A DNA stretch of 8,189 nt, taken from positions 1 to 8,189 of the forward strand of contig JAPLYA010000083.1 of NCBI GenBank assembly GCA_026395775.1, written 5' to 3'. Positions 1 to 5,523 of the stretch are shown piece after piece. The position numbers were made by a program, and so were the translations under genes. The notes beneath the pieces are model-generated. The model saw only the letters and a program-made list of their open reading frames with translations, searched no databases and was not told the origin of the DNA. This stretch comes from Candidatus Pacearchaeota archaeon. Lineage in GTDB: Archaea; Nanobdellota; Nanobdellia; Pacearchaeales; GW2011-AR1. The stretch's first letter is position 1. Each line of letters opens with the position of its first letter.

Positions 1-613
1 TAATTATAAAAAATAAAATAGTCATAAGTATATTTGCAAATCCTCCAGCCGAAATTGCAGCAAGTTGTTTTTTAATTTTCATTTTCTGCATCTTCTTTTC
101 ATCCGGCTCGACAAAGAAAGCTAAAAAAGGTCCGAGGAATGCAAAACCAGTTGATTTTATCTTTATGCCCTCTCTTTTAAAGTAAATACCATGAAGAAAC
201 TCATGAGTTATTGCAGCAACAGCAAGAACAATTATCCAGTATGTAAAATAAAAAGGAGGCAAGTAATCTGCTTTGAATATATTGGGCAAATAGGGAATCA
301 AGGGAACAATTGGCGGAATTTTAACAGCCCTTATGAAATCAGGAAATTTAATGAAGTAATAGCACAGCTGAAATAAAAAGTATAGCATCACCATCATAAA
401 CAAATAGCCGCAGCCGATTACAACATATTCTGCCCTGTCAAGAAGTTTTTTGTATTTTTTGCTTATATAATTAATAATCTTGATCCCCACCTCAGTTCTG
501 TATAAAACTAGCAAACCCTCTCGCTTAATCTTTTTTCTTCTTATGGATAGAAATGTAATTAGGAATAAGCAAAAAGCTACAAGAAAAATTAAGTCATATA
601 GCATAAAACTCAT
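1..613 (-). CDS. Membrane-embedded site-2 zinc metalloprotease (M50 family), C-terminus beyond window
   Basis: I translated this by hand on the minus strand; 204 residues are visible from the ATG at 613 and the rest lies left of base 1. Site-2 proteases cut substrates within the membrane, often to release regulators. Hydrophobic segments lie at about residues 5-24, 64-84, 124-136 and 184-204. The zinc motif HEFLH (HExxH) is at residues 137-141, inside a hydrophobic stretch as the family requires. The preceding KIPPIVPLIPYLP loop and the following GPFLAFFVEPDE segment also fit archaeal M50 proteins. The second half, with the third zinc ligand (the NxxPxxxLDG motif), is not in the window, so activity cannot be judged. 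The start lies 5 bp after the L40e stop, so the two genes are probably co-transcribed. No Shine-Dalgarno is seen. An in-frame ATG at 604 is an alternative start. Confidence 0.88.
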   Translation of the reverse strand, partial: MSFMLYDLIFLVAFCLFLITFLSIRRKKIKREGLLVLYRTEVGIKIINYISKKYKKLLDRAEYVVIGCGYLFMMVMLYFLFQLCYYFIKFPDFIRAVKIPPIVPLIPYLPNIFKADYLPPFYFTYWIIVLAVAAITHEFLHGIYFKREGIKIKSTGFAFLGPFLAFFVEPDEKKMQKMKIKKQLAAISAGGFANILMTILFFII

Positions 614-618
614 TTTGT

Positions 619-783
619 TTATTTCTTGCGGATAGTCTTAAAAGCCCTCTTTTTACACTTTCTACATCTAATAGTACCATCTGCAATTTTTTTTGGATCT
701 GCACGCATCTTTGCATTGCAGTTCTTGCAAACAAAAACATTTTTAAAAAGTCTTGTTTGTGCTACTAGTATTTTTGTTGCCAT
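619..783 (-). CDS. rpl40e: Large ribosomal subunit protein L40e (eL40)
   Basis: This is a 54-residue protein read by hand on the minus strand, ATG at 783 and TAA at 619-621. L40e is a small zinc-ribbon protein of the archaeal/eukaryotic large subunit; in eukaryotes it is made as a ubiquitin fusion, but here it stands alone as usual in archaea. The sequence has two CxxC pairs, C19/C22 and C40/C43, in a basic background, ending in IRKK. The length matches archaeal L40e (about 50 residues). The start is supported by a TATA box centred about 26 bp upstream, which puts the transcription start at or next to the ATG (leaderless). It is the first gene of a probable two-gene unit with the M50 protease. 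The plus-strand reading frame over this stretch is only a shadow. Confidence 0.9.
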   Translation of the reverse strand: MATKILVAQTRLFKNVFVCKNCNAKMRADPKKIADGTIRCRKCKKRAFKTIRKK

Positions 784-804
784 CTTGAATTTTAGTTTTT
801 TAGG

Positions 805-817
805 TATTTAAACTTTT
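805..817 (-). promoter_or_regulatory. TATA/BRE promoter for L40e-protease unit
   Basis: On the minus strand the sequence reads AAAAG (BRE-like) followed by TTTAAATA. The box is centred about 26 bp before the L40e ATG, so the transcript is predicted to be leaderless. Confidence 0.65.
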
Positions 818-919
818 ATTGATAGAGACTAAATTTGTTTTGTTTACTTAAATAAGGATTGCTTGGTGATTTTAACCAATGAACTCAATTTTCCCCGCGA
901 TTAAAGATTTTCTTTTTAA

Positions 920-929
920 CTCTCGAGAG
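920..929. repeat. Perfect palindrome CTCTCGAGAG just after aIF5A
   Basis: This 10-bp perfect palindrome starts 2 bp beyond the aIF5A stop codon. It could form a very short hairpin in the 3' end of the aIF5A mRNA, although no loop bases are left over and no U-run follows. The surrounding string resembles that at 3689-3716 (see findings). The function is unknown. Confidence 0.4.
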
Positions 930-931
930 GT

Positions 932-1318
932 TTACGCTTTCCTCTTTATTACTTTAAATCCTTCAACATCCCAATACTCCGCATTATCTCCCTCTTTCAA
1001 GTCCTGAACTTCTGGATCTACATTAACATCCAATGTTTCAAAAGTTTCCAAATCCATAATGCTTGCCTTGCCCTCATTCACACTTAAAATTTGAGCCTTG
1101 GCCTTTTTTATTAAAGGCACTTCTAATCTATCCATCCCAGGGACTACCACGACTCGCTTCTTCCCGTCGATAATTCCAATTGCTTCTATTCTTGCTTTTG
1201 CATGCCCGTGCTTGCCTGTTTTGCTTATTTCTTGGCTTCTTACAATGCAAGGAGCTCCCTCAACAATTATCGCTGTTCCCGACTTAGCTTCAGCAGCATC
1301 AATTAATTTAAATGCCAT
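932..1318 (-). CDS. eif5a: Translation initiation factor 5A (aIF5A, hypusine-containing)
   Basis: This is a 128-residue cytoplasmic protein of typical archaeal IF5A length. The family relieves ribosome stalling, for example at polyproline, and depends on conversion of one lysine to hypusine or deoxyhypusine by deoxyhypusine synthase. The modification loop SKTGKHGHAKAR is intact, with the target lysine at residue 36. The N-terminal SH3-like domain covers about residues 1-70 and the C-terminal OB fold about 71-128, starting near LIKKAKAQILSV. The ATG at 1318 gives the usual N-terminus. Unlike most genes here it has a short predicted leader: a TATA box at 1355-1362 places transcription start near 1332, and AAGGAC at 1325-1330 could act as a weak ribosome binding site. 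It appears to be a single-gene unit. Confidence 0.97.
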   Translation of the reverse strand: MAFKLIDAAEAKSGTAIIVEGAPCIVRSQEISKTGKHGHAKARIEAIGIIDGKKRVVVVPGMDRLEVPLIKKAKAQILSVNEGKASIMDLETFETLDVNVDPEVQDLKEGDNAEYWDVEGFKVIKRKA

Positions 1319-1354
1319 TTTTTTGTCCTTACTAAATTCTCAAGAAAAAGTAGA

Positions 1355-1362
1355 TTTATAAA
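1355..1362 (-). promoter_or_regulatory. TATA box for aIF5A (palindromic)
   Basis: TTTATAAA is centred about 40 bp before the aIF5A ATG, predicting a leader of roughly 14 nt. The octamer is its own reverse complement, and the tRNA-like fragment at 1379 starts about 20 bp away on the plus side, so it could once have served both directions. Confidence 0.6.
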
Positions 1363-1378
1363 GGTTATTGTTAAATTT

Positions 1379-1399
1379 GCCTATCTAGCTCGGTTGGTA
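1379..1399 (+). other. tRNA-like 5' fragment (acceptor plus D-arm), probable relic
   Basis: The bases read as a tRNA 5' end: seven acceptor bases GCCTATC, then TA, GCTC as the 5' D-stem and GGTTGGTA as the D-loop, close to the widespread TAGCTCAGTTGGTA consensus. The expected 3' D-stem (GAGC) is replaced by an A-rich run. No anticodon arm, T-arm or matching 3' acceptor (GATAGGC) is found before 1540. It is most likely a truncated tRNA remnant, or chance similarity. Confidence 0.35.
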
Positions 1400-1453
1400 A
1401 AAAGAAAAACTTTATTTGCCTGTAAATAGTGGATGTTTTTTAGTTATGTAAAC

Positions 1454-1484
1454 CAATTATCAAGCCAATCTAACAATTATCAAG
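1454..1484. repeat. Short direct repeat CAATTATCAAG x2
   Basis: The 11-mer occurs at 1454-1464 and 1474-1484, exactly 20 bp apart, about two helical turns, in the non-coding gap between aIF5A and the broken small gene. The spacing would suit two protein binding sites on one face of the helix, but no neighbouring promoter is obvious, and the function is unknown. Confidence 0.35.
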
Positions 1485-1537
1485 TATACAAAACAGCAGT
1501 TAGAATTTACCTCTAAATCGGAATCAAACAAAATAAT

Positions 1538-1738
1538 TTAAGCTATGATTCTAAAATTTTCTGATTCTCTTAACATTCTTGCATATTCTTTTCTATACTT
1601 TCTATCCGCTTCTATCATTCTATCCGCAAATTCTTCGTATAGTTTATCAAATTCTCTTGACGCTTTTTTATCTGTCTAGGGTTTGCAGATTCCCGCACCC
1701 CTTTCTATGCATCTCTTAAAATCATCATAACCACTCAT
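1538..1738 (-). pseudogene. Small charged helical protein gene interrupted by in-frame TAG
   Basis: On the minus strand a 67-codon frame runs from ATG 1738 to TAA 1538-1540 with one internal TAG at codon 21 (1676-1678). The first part reads MSGYDDFKRCIERGAGICKP. The part after the stop, codons 22-66, is strongly charged and predicted helical, containing REFDKLYEEFADRM and YRKEYARMLRESENF, so both sides look like real protein in one frame. A CAG-to-TAG change would explain it. Upstream are GGGAGG (1753-1758), a Shine-Dalgarno-like string, and a TTTAAA-type box at 1772-1781 shared with the divergent FKBP promoter. I do not recognise a family. TAG ends two neighbouring genes here (L11 and the small membrane protein), so it works as an ordinary stop. 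A nonsense mutation or sequencing error is more likely than recoding. Confidence 0.55.
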
Positions 1739-1772
1739 CAAACAAATTTATTCCTCCCAACTTTAAAAACCT

Positions 1773-1781
1773 TTTTAAATA
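1773..1781 (+). promoter_or_regulatory. TATA box for FKBP-type protein gene (possibly bidirectional)
   Basis: TTTTAAATA is centred about 24 bp before the ATG at 1801, predicting a leaderless mRNA. The core TTTAAA is symmetric and also lies correctly for the small minus-strand gene starting at 1738. Confidence 0.6.
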
Positions 1782-1800
1782 CCCTAAATCTTCCTGAATA

Positions 1801-2481
1801 ATGGCATTTCAAAAGAATGATTTCCTAGAACTGGATTATAAAGGCAAGACAGAAGATGGAAAAATCTTTGATACAAATATCAAAGAAGAAGCCGAAAAAC
1901 TTGAAATTGATAGAGTTGCAAGCATATCTGTAATTTGTCTTGGCCAGAATATGATTATGAAACCAATTGATGAATTTTTGCTTGGAAAAGAACCAGGAAA
2001 ATATACTCTCAATTTAGAGCCAGAAAAAGCTTTTGGATTAAGACAGCCAAGCCTAGTAAAAATTATGCCAATGGCTATATTCCAAAAACAGCAAGTTTAT
2101 CCTCAGCCCGGAATGGTTTTCTCATTTGATAATGCTCTAGGCAAGGTTTCAACTGTTTCTGGGGGCAGGGTAATAGTTGATTTTAACAATCCTCTCGCTA
2201 GCAAACGGATTGTCTACGAATTAAATGTCAAGAGAAAGATTGAATCAGTTGAAGAGAAAGTTAAAGCTCTAATGCAGGCCTTTTTCCAAACCCAATTACC
2301 ATTTAAGATCGAGGAAAAGAAGCTTATCATTGAATCAAAAAACAATTTTAGCAAATTTGTTATAATCTTCAAGCAAAAGTTCAAGGAAATTCTAGATTTA
2401 GACTTAGAAGCAGTTGAAGTTGCCGATAAGAAAGAAGATGAACTCAAGTCCAAAGAGCAAAATTTAACTTCTTCTCAATAA
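1801..2481 (+). CDS. FKBP-type peptidyl-prolyl isomerase / chaperone, SlyD-like, with C-terminal extension
   Basis: This is a 226-residue cytoplasmic protein. SlyD-like FKBPs speed proline isomerisation and hold unfolded chains through an inserted flap (IF) domain. The FKBP fold is split: about residues 5-70, with DFLELDYKGKTEDGKIFDTN and a degenerate LGQNMIMKPIDEFLLG, and about 119-143, with SGGRVIVDFNNPLASK, a signature of this family. The IF insert lies at about residues 71-118. A further 80 residues (about 147-226) form a charged, probably helical tail, as in long archaeal FKBPs. The usual IPG-type loop before the conserved helix is altered (MKPIDE), so isomerase activity may be weak and chaperone activity dominant; that is inference. 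The start is fixed by the TATA box 24 bp upstream. It stands alone, 67 bp before ftsZ, which has its own promoter. Confidence 0.88.
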   Translation: MAFQKNDFLELDYKGKTEDGKIFDTNIKEEAEKLEIDRVASISVICLGQNMIMKPIDEFLLGKEPGKYTLNLEPEKAFGLRQPSLVKIMPMAIFQKQQVYPQPGMVFSFDNALGKVSTVSGGRVIVDFNNPLASKRIVYELNVKRKIESVEEKVKALMQAFFQTQLPFKIEEKKLIIESKNNFSKFVIIFKQKFKEILDLDLEAVEVADKKEDELKSKEQNLTSSQ

Positions 2482-2520
2482 CAAATCCTATTTTAACCTA
2501 TCTTCTTCATCACACGAAAA

Positions 2521-2528
2521 TTTATAAA
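2521..2528 (+). promoter_or_regulatory. TATA box for ftsZ
   Basis: TTTATAAA preceded by CGAAAA (BRE-like) is centred about 25 bp before the ATG at 2549. This indicates a leaderless transcript and supports that start over the out-of-frame ATG at 2539. Confidence 0.7.
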
Positions 2529-2548
2529 CTTCCAAACTATGAAAATTC

Positions 2549-3655
2549 ATGGCTGAATTTTTCAAAGCTCAGATGAGCTATGACTCGCCAGACCTAAAAG
2601 AAGTGCTGGAGATTGATAAGGAATTAGAAGAGTTGCTTAAAAAGCAAATTGCAAAAGTTAAGGTTTTTGGAGTTGGTGGAGCAGGCAATAATACTCTTTC
2701 TAGAATGAAAGAAATAGGCATCAAAGGTTGCGAGATGATTGCTGTAAACACAGATGCCCAGGATTTATTATATACAAATGCAGATTATAAGATTCTAATT
2801 GGAAAAGAATTGACTCGAGGATTTGGAGCAGGAAGCAATCCGAAGGTTGGAGAAGAAGCTGCAAAAGAATCAGAGCACGAAATAAAGAAAAAAGTTGAAA
2901 ATTGTGATATGGTTTTCATAACTTGTGGTCTAGGGGGAGGAACAGGAACAGGTGCAGCTCCAATAATAGCAGAAACAGCAAAAAAGCAAGGTTCTCTAGT
3001 TATAGGAGTTGTAACAATGCCTTTTACAATAGAAGGCAAGAAAAGAATAGAAAATGCAAACTATGGTTTAGAGAGAATGGAAAGTATTGTTGATACTTTA
3101 ATTGTTATTCCAAATGATAAATTGCTAGAGTTGGCTCCTGAATTGCCATTGCATACTGCATTTAAAGTAGCTGATGAAATTTTAACAAATGCAGTTAAAG
3201 GCGTTACAGAATTAATTACAAAAGCTGGCTTAGTTAATCTAGATTTTGCAGATGTAAAAGCAATAATGACAAATGGCGGAGTTTCTCTAATAGGAATGGG
3301 CGAGTCAGATAGCCAGCAGAGAGCGATAGATGCTGTTGAAAAAGCTCTGCAAAATCCATTGCTTGATGTTGATATTTCCAATGCTTCCGGAGCCCTAGTT
3401 AACATTATTGGCGGACCTGATTTATCTTTAGATGAAGCAAAAACAATTATAGAGCATATTGGTGAAAAATTAAGCGAAGATGCAAAATTAATCTGGGGAG
3501 CTCAGATATCAGAAGATTTGGAAAAAACAGTCAGAGTTCTACTAATCATCACAGGAGTCAAAAGCCCTCAAATAGTCGGCAGCGAGGGAATTTCAAAAGA
3601 AGAGAGAGTAGCAGGGGAAATGACCTCCGAGCTAGGCATAGAGTTCTATGAATAA
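2549..3655 (+). CDS. ftsZ: Cell division GTPase FtsZ
   Basis: This is a 368-residue tubulin-superfamily GTPase that polymerises into the mid-cell ring. The N-terminal GTP-binding half starts near residue 36 with VKVFGVGGAGNNTLSRM and carries the tubulin signature GGGTGTG at 129-135. The T7 (synergy) loop NLDFAD at 230-235 supplies D232 and D235, which complete the GTPase site of the next subunit, so the protein looks catalytically intact. The C-terminal domain ends near residue 338, followed by a short acidic tail ending in ELGIEFYE that probably binds partners. An N-terminal extension of about 35 charged residues precedes the fold, as in many archaeal FtsZ proteins. Archaea often carry FtsZ1 and FtsZ2; I cannot assign the type without alignment. 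Its TAA overlaps the promoter region of the next gene. Confidence 0.97.
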   Translation: MAEFFKAQMSYDSPDLKEVLEIDKELEELLKKQIAKVKVFGVGGAGNNTLSRMKEIGIKGCEMIAVNTDAQDLLYTNADYKILIGKELTRGFGAGSNPKVGEEAAKESEHEIKKKVENCDMVFITCGLGGGTGTGAAPIIAETAKKQGSLVIGVVTMPFTIEGKKRIENANYGLERMESIVDTLIVIPNDKLLELAPELPLHTAFKVADEILTNAVKGVTELITKAGLVNLDFADVKAIMTNGGVSLIGMGESDSQQRAIDAVEKALQNPLLDVDISNASGALVNIIGGPDLSLDEAKTIIEHIGEKLSEDAKLIWGAQISEDLEKTVRVLLIITGVKSPQIVGSEGISKEERVAGEMTSELGIEFYE

Positions 3656-3656
3656 A

Positions 3657-3664
3657 TTTATAAA
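3657..3664 (+). promoter_or_regulatory. TATA box for PHP-domain gene
   Basis: TTTATAAA begins 2 bp after the ftsZ stop. Transcription is predicted to start near 3686, about 40 nt before the PHP ATG, so this gene has a real leader, unlike ftsZ. Confidence 0.6.
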
Positions 3665-3697
3665 TTTCAATATTAATAATTTCAAGAGGCGATAAAC

Positions 3698-3716
3698 CTC
3701 GAGCTTTTTTCTCGAG
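3698..3716 (+). other. Hairpin CTCGAG-N7-CTCGAG in PHP gene leader
   Basis: Two CTCGAG copies (3698-3703 and 3711-3716) can form a 6-bp stem around the loop CTTTTTT. It falls between the predicted transcription start and the ATG at 3728. The T6 run could alternatively end ftsZ transcription, since archaeal terminators are mainly U-runs. Whether it controls the downstream gene, stops ftsZ transcription or neither cannot be decided from sequence. Confidence 0.4.
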
Positions 3717-3727
3717 ATGGATAAAAA

Positions 3728-4591
3728 ATGAAAACAAGAGCAGATTTACATTTTCACGGCCCATGGGCATGGTATAAAGAAAATCCAAGGGAAGGGCCTA
3801 GGACTATGGAAAATTATGCAAAGCACTTATTTACTAAGCGGCAGGTTACTGCGCATACCGACTTTAATGGAAAAGAATCAACAGAAGTTGTTAATGGGCA
3901 ACAAGGTTTTTTTCACAGATTTATCTTGCCAACTGTCAGAGATACCGCAGATTACGTTTTTGAAGTTTTAAATGGGGGTTTTGATGTAGATGTTTATAGA
4001 AAATCTGACAACCAGAAGAGGAGAATAACTTTAACACAGGAGATTCCAACTAAGCAAGGACATATTTTGGCAGTTGGTGCTTTAGAGCACATTGTTCCAT
4101 TCAGAACAGCAGAAGAAACAGCCAAACAAATTTTAGATTCAAGTGGGATTGTTATTGCAGATCATCCAACTGTTGCAGGGGGATTAGACGAAGAGATAAT
4201 TATAGAGTTAGCTAATAGGAGTCTACTTCAAGCAATAGAAGAAGATTGGGCCCTTCCATATCCTTTAACAAAATCTTATCCTGCAGTTAGAAGATTAGCA
4301 AGAAGAATAGGCAAACCCGTTGTTAGGGATTCGGATGGGCATTCTTGGGCAGAATTAAGAGAAGCAGCTAGCTCTATTTACGAAACTTCAGAAAGAAAGG
4401 ACCCGGTTAGAGAAATAATCTATGCTATTCTTACAAATCATGTTAAAACTCCCGAAATTCCAATCACAATTAGAGAACATACCATCAGATTAGCAAGAGC
4501 AGTCAAGCATCAGTATAAAACATTGGGATTGCCTAAAAAATTCCTAGGAAAGAAAATTGCAGGTTTGATTGGCTGCAATACAGAAGACTAA
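3728..4591 (+). CDS. PHP-domain metal-dependent phosphoesterase-like protein
   Basis: This is a 287-residue soluble protein. PHP-domain enzymes use two or three metal ions to hydrolyse phosphoesters. The four PHP motifs can be traced: RADLHFH with H8 and H10; a modified motif II TAHTDFN (D45, with F46 where histidine is usual); E105 and H112 in TQEIPTKQGHIL; IADHP with H146; and RDSDGHS with D203 and H205. Most metal ligands are present, so it is probably an enzyme, but the motif II change may alter metal binding. The C-terminal 70 residues are basic and may contact nucleic acid (inference). The substrate is unknown. It follows ftsZ by 72 bp but appears to have its own promoter and a hairpin leader. 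No Shine-Dalgarno is seen. A mini-frame ATG GAT AAA AAA TGA overlaps its start codon. Confidence 0.78.
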   Translation: MKTRADLHFHGPWAWYKENPREGPRTMENYAKHLFTKRQVTAHTDFNGKESTEVVNGQQGFFHRFILPTVRDTADYVFEVLNGGFDVDVYRKSDNQKRRITLTQEIPTKQGHILAVGALEHIVPFRTAEETAKQILDSSGIVIADHPTVAGGLDEEIIIELANRSLLQAIEEDWALPYPLTKSYPAVRRLARRIGKPVVRDSDGHSWAELREAASSIYETSERKDPVREIIYAILTNHVKTPEIPITIREHTIRLARAVKHQYKTLGLPKKFLGKKIAGLIGCNTED

Positions 4592-4593
4592 AA

Positions 4594-4601
4594 CTTAAAA
4601 A
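4594..4601 (+). promoter_or_regulatory. TATA-like box for secE
   Basis: CTTAAAAA just after the PHP stop is centred about 25 bp before the secE ATG (4623). This fits a leaderless start, although the box is a weaker match than TTTATAAA. Confidence 0.5.
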
Positions 4602-4622
4602 CCCCCATTTTCTAGTTCTATA

Positions 4623-4796
4623 ATGGTAAAAGAAAAGATTGTAAGCTTTTTTCACCAGTGTATAAGAGTATGGCATATTCTTAGAAAGCCAAATAAAGAA
4701 GAATTTTGGATGATATCTAAGGTTTCAGCTCTTGGAATAATGGCAATAGGTTTGATTGGATTTATTATTTCAGTTCTTATGGCTGTTTTTAAATAA
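4623..4796 (+). CDS. secE: Preprotein translocase subunit SecE (Sec61 gamma)
   Basis: This is a 57-residue protein read by hand, ATG 4623 to TAA 4794-4796. SecE clamps the two halves of the SecY channel in the cytoplasmic membrane. The protein has the family layout: an amphipathic N-terminal helix (about residues 3-20), the conserved RKPNKEEFWMISKVS stretch (21-35) that lies along the membrane surface, and one transmembrane helix (about 36-56, rich in I, L, G and M). The length is normal for archaeal SecE. The position just before spt5 and L11 is the classic archaeal arrangement and supports the call, though a terminator-like hairpin and a separate spt5 promoter suggest they are transcribed apart here. 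The minus-strand frame across this gene is a shadow. Confidence 0.9.
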   Translation: MVKEKIVSFFHQCIRVWHILRKPNKEEFWMISKVSALGIMAIGLIGFIISVLMAVFK

Positions 4797-4814
4797 TTAT
4801 TTTTAAGAATTAAT

Positions 4815-4830
4815 AACGAACTTCGTTTTG
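4815..4830 (+). terminator. Probable terminator after secE
   Basis: AACGAACTTCGTT is a 6-1-6 palindrome starting 18 bp after the secE stop and running straight into TTTT, followed shortly by another T-run (4836-4840). A short hairpin plus U-tract is consistent with an end to the secE transcript. Confidence 0.5.
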
Positions 4831-4935
4831 TAAACTTTTTAATTGTGTTCATTGGCTTGAGAATTAAACAACCAATCGGCTTTGACTTTATTGTTTACTT
4901 AAAGAGTTTTAATTTTTAATAATCAAACAGAAAGT

Positions 4936-4943
4936 TTTATAAA
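4936..4943 (+). promoter_or_regulatory. TATA box for the spt5-L11 operon
   Basis: TTTATAAA preceded by AAAG is a strong match to the boxes elsewhere in the window. It is 122 bp from the spt5 ATG, so transcription should begin near 4965, giving a leader of about 97 nt. Confidence 0.65.
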
Positions 4944-4966
4944 TCCCTAATTCTAAAAAATATCAT

Positions 4967-5045
4967 CTAGTTCTTAGATACTAAGAGCTAGTTGGACTTA
5001 TAGAGCTTTGGCAAAGTAATATAAATTAACGAAGCTGTATAAGTC
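4967..5045 (+). ncRNA. Structured 5' leader of spt5-L11 mRNA: two hairpins
   Basis: Hairpin 1: arms CTAGTTCTTAG (4967-4977) and CTAAGAGCTAG (4981-4991) pair over 11 bp with one G-U and an ATA loop, beginning right at the predicted transcription start. Hairpin 2: arms GACTTATAGAGCTT (4995-5008) and AAGCTGTATAAGTC (5032-5045) pair over 14 positions with a single G/G mismatch, closing a 23-nt loop that can fold further (CTTT-GGC-AAAG overlaps the stem top). The 16 nt between hairpin 2 and the ATG contain no Shine-Dalgarno. The arrangement suggests a cis-acting control element for a transcription/translation operon, for example a protein-binding leader. It matches no riboswitch I know, and a free small RNA is also possible. 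Confidence 0.5.
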
Positions 5046-5061
5046 GCGAACTGATGTTCAA

Positions 5062-5523
5062 ATGATATACATAGTAAAAGTTACAACAAATAAAGAAGAG
5101 AAAGTTCTCGGTCTAGTCGAAGATAAAATAAAGCAAAAAGCCTTGCCAGTTTATAGTTTAGCAAGGCCTCCCGGATTAAGAGGTTATCTAATTGTTGAGG
5201 CTCCAGAGCGAGATATTGTAGAAGAAGCTGTTTTTAACTTACCTTACACAAAAGGAATTCTCGCTAAAACAGCTAGTTTCGACGAGATAAAGACAATGGT
5301 TGAGCCAAAAGTAGCTGAAATCAACATAGAAAAAGGAGATATTGTTGAAATTATAGCTGAGCCTTTCAAAAAGGAAAAAGCGAAAGTTTTAAGAATAGAC
5401 AAACAGAAAGGAGAAGCAGTAGTCACGTTGTTGCAGGCAACAATTCCGATTCCTGTAACAGTAAAAATAGATAATCTCCGAATTATAAGAAGAGAGGAAA
5501 CAGAAGAAGGAGAACAAAAATGA
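5062..5523 (+). CDS. spt5: Transcription elongation factor Spt5 (archaeal NusG)
   Basis: This 153-residue protein binds the clamp of RNA polymerase, normally with Spt4, to keep elongation processive. The N-terminal NGN domain spans about residues 1-83, opening with the typical MIYIVKVTTNKEEKVL and including LRGYLIVEA. A KOW domain follows at about 90-145, starting EINIEKGDIVEIIAEPFKKEKAKVLRI. The length and two-domain plan are standard for archaea. The tail is acidic. The ATG at 5062 gives the expected N-terminus. The gene is preceded by the two-hairpin leader and lacks a Shine-Dalgarno. A tiny frame ATG TTC AAA TGA (5054-5065) overlaps the start. Its stop overlaps the L11 start by 4 bp (ATGA), so the two are translationally coupled. 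Confidence 0.95.
   Translation: MIYIVKVTTNKEEKVLGLVEDKIKQKALPVYSLARPPGLRGYLIVEAPERDIVEEAVFNLPYTKGILAKTASFDEIKTMVEPKVAEINIEKGDIVEIIAEPFKKEKAKVLRIDKQKGEAVVTLLQATIPIPVTVKIDNLRIIRREETEEGEQK
5507..5512 (+). promoter_or_regulatory. Shine-Dalgarno for L11, inside spt5
   Basis: AAGGAG lies 7 nt before the ATG at 5520 and supports that start over the second ATG at 5526. The promoter-proximal genes of the window mostly lack such a site, as expected if only internal operon genes need one. Confidence 0.75.

Noticed and set aside
191..376. Plus-strand reading frame of 61 codons
   Set aside because: It lies opposite the M50 protease segment that carries HEFLH; no promoter or protein-like pattern.
626..811. 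Plus-strand reading frame of 61 codons
   Set aside because: It is antisense to L40e, whose zinc-ribbon sequence and promoter are clear.
1676..1678. TAG as a pyrrolysine or other recoded codon
   Set aside because: TAG is used as a plain stop by L11 and the small membrane protein, and no pyl gene is in the window; a nonsense mutation is simpler.
3558..3788. Minus-strand reading frame across the ftsZ-PHP junction
   Set aside because: It overlaps two well-supported genes on the other strand and resembles no protein.
4652..4852. Minus-strand reading frame of 66 codons
   Set aside because: It is mostly antisense to secE, which has the conserved family sequence.
4967..5045. Leader hairpins as a tRNA or box C/D RNA
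   Set aside because: There is no D-, anticodon- or T-arm pattern and no proper C box (RUGAUGA) paired with a D box; the stems fit a leader structure better.
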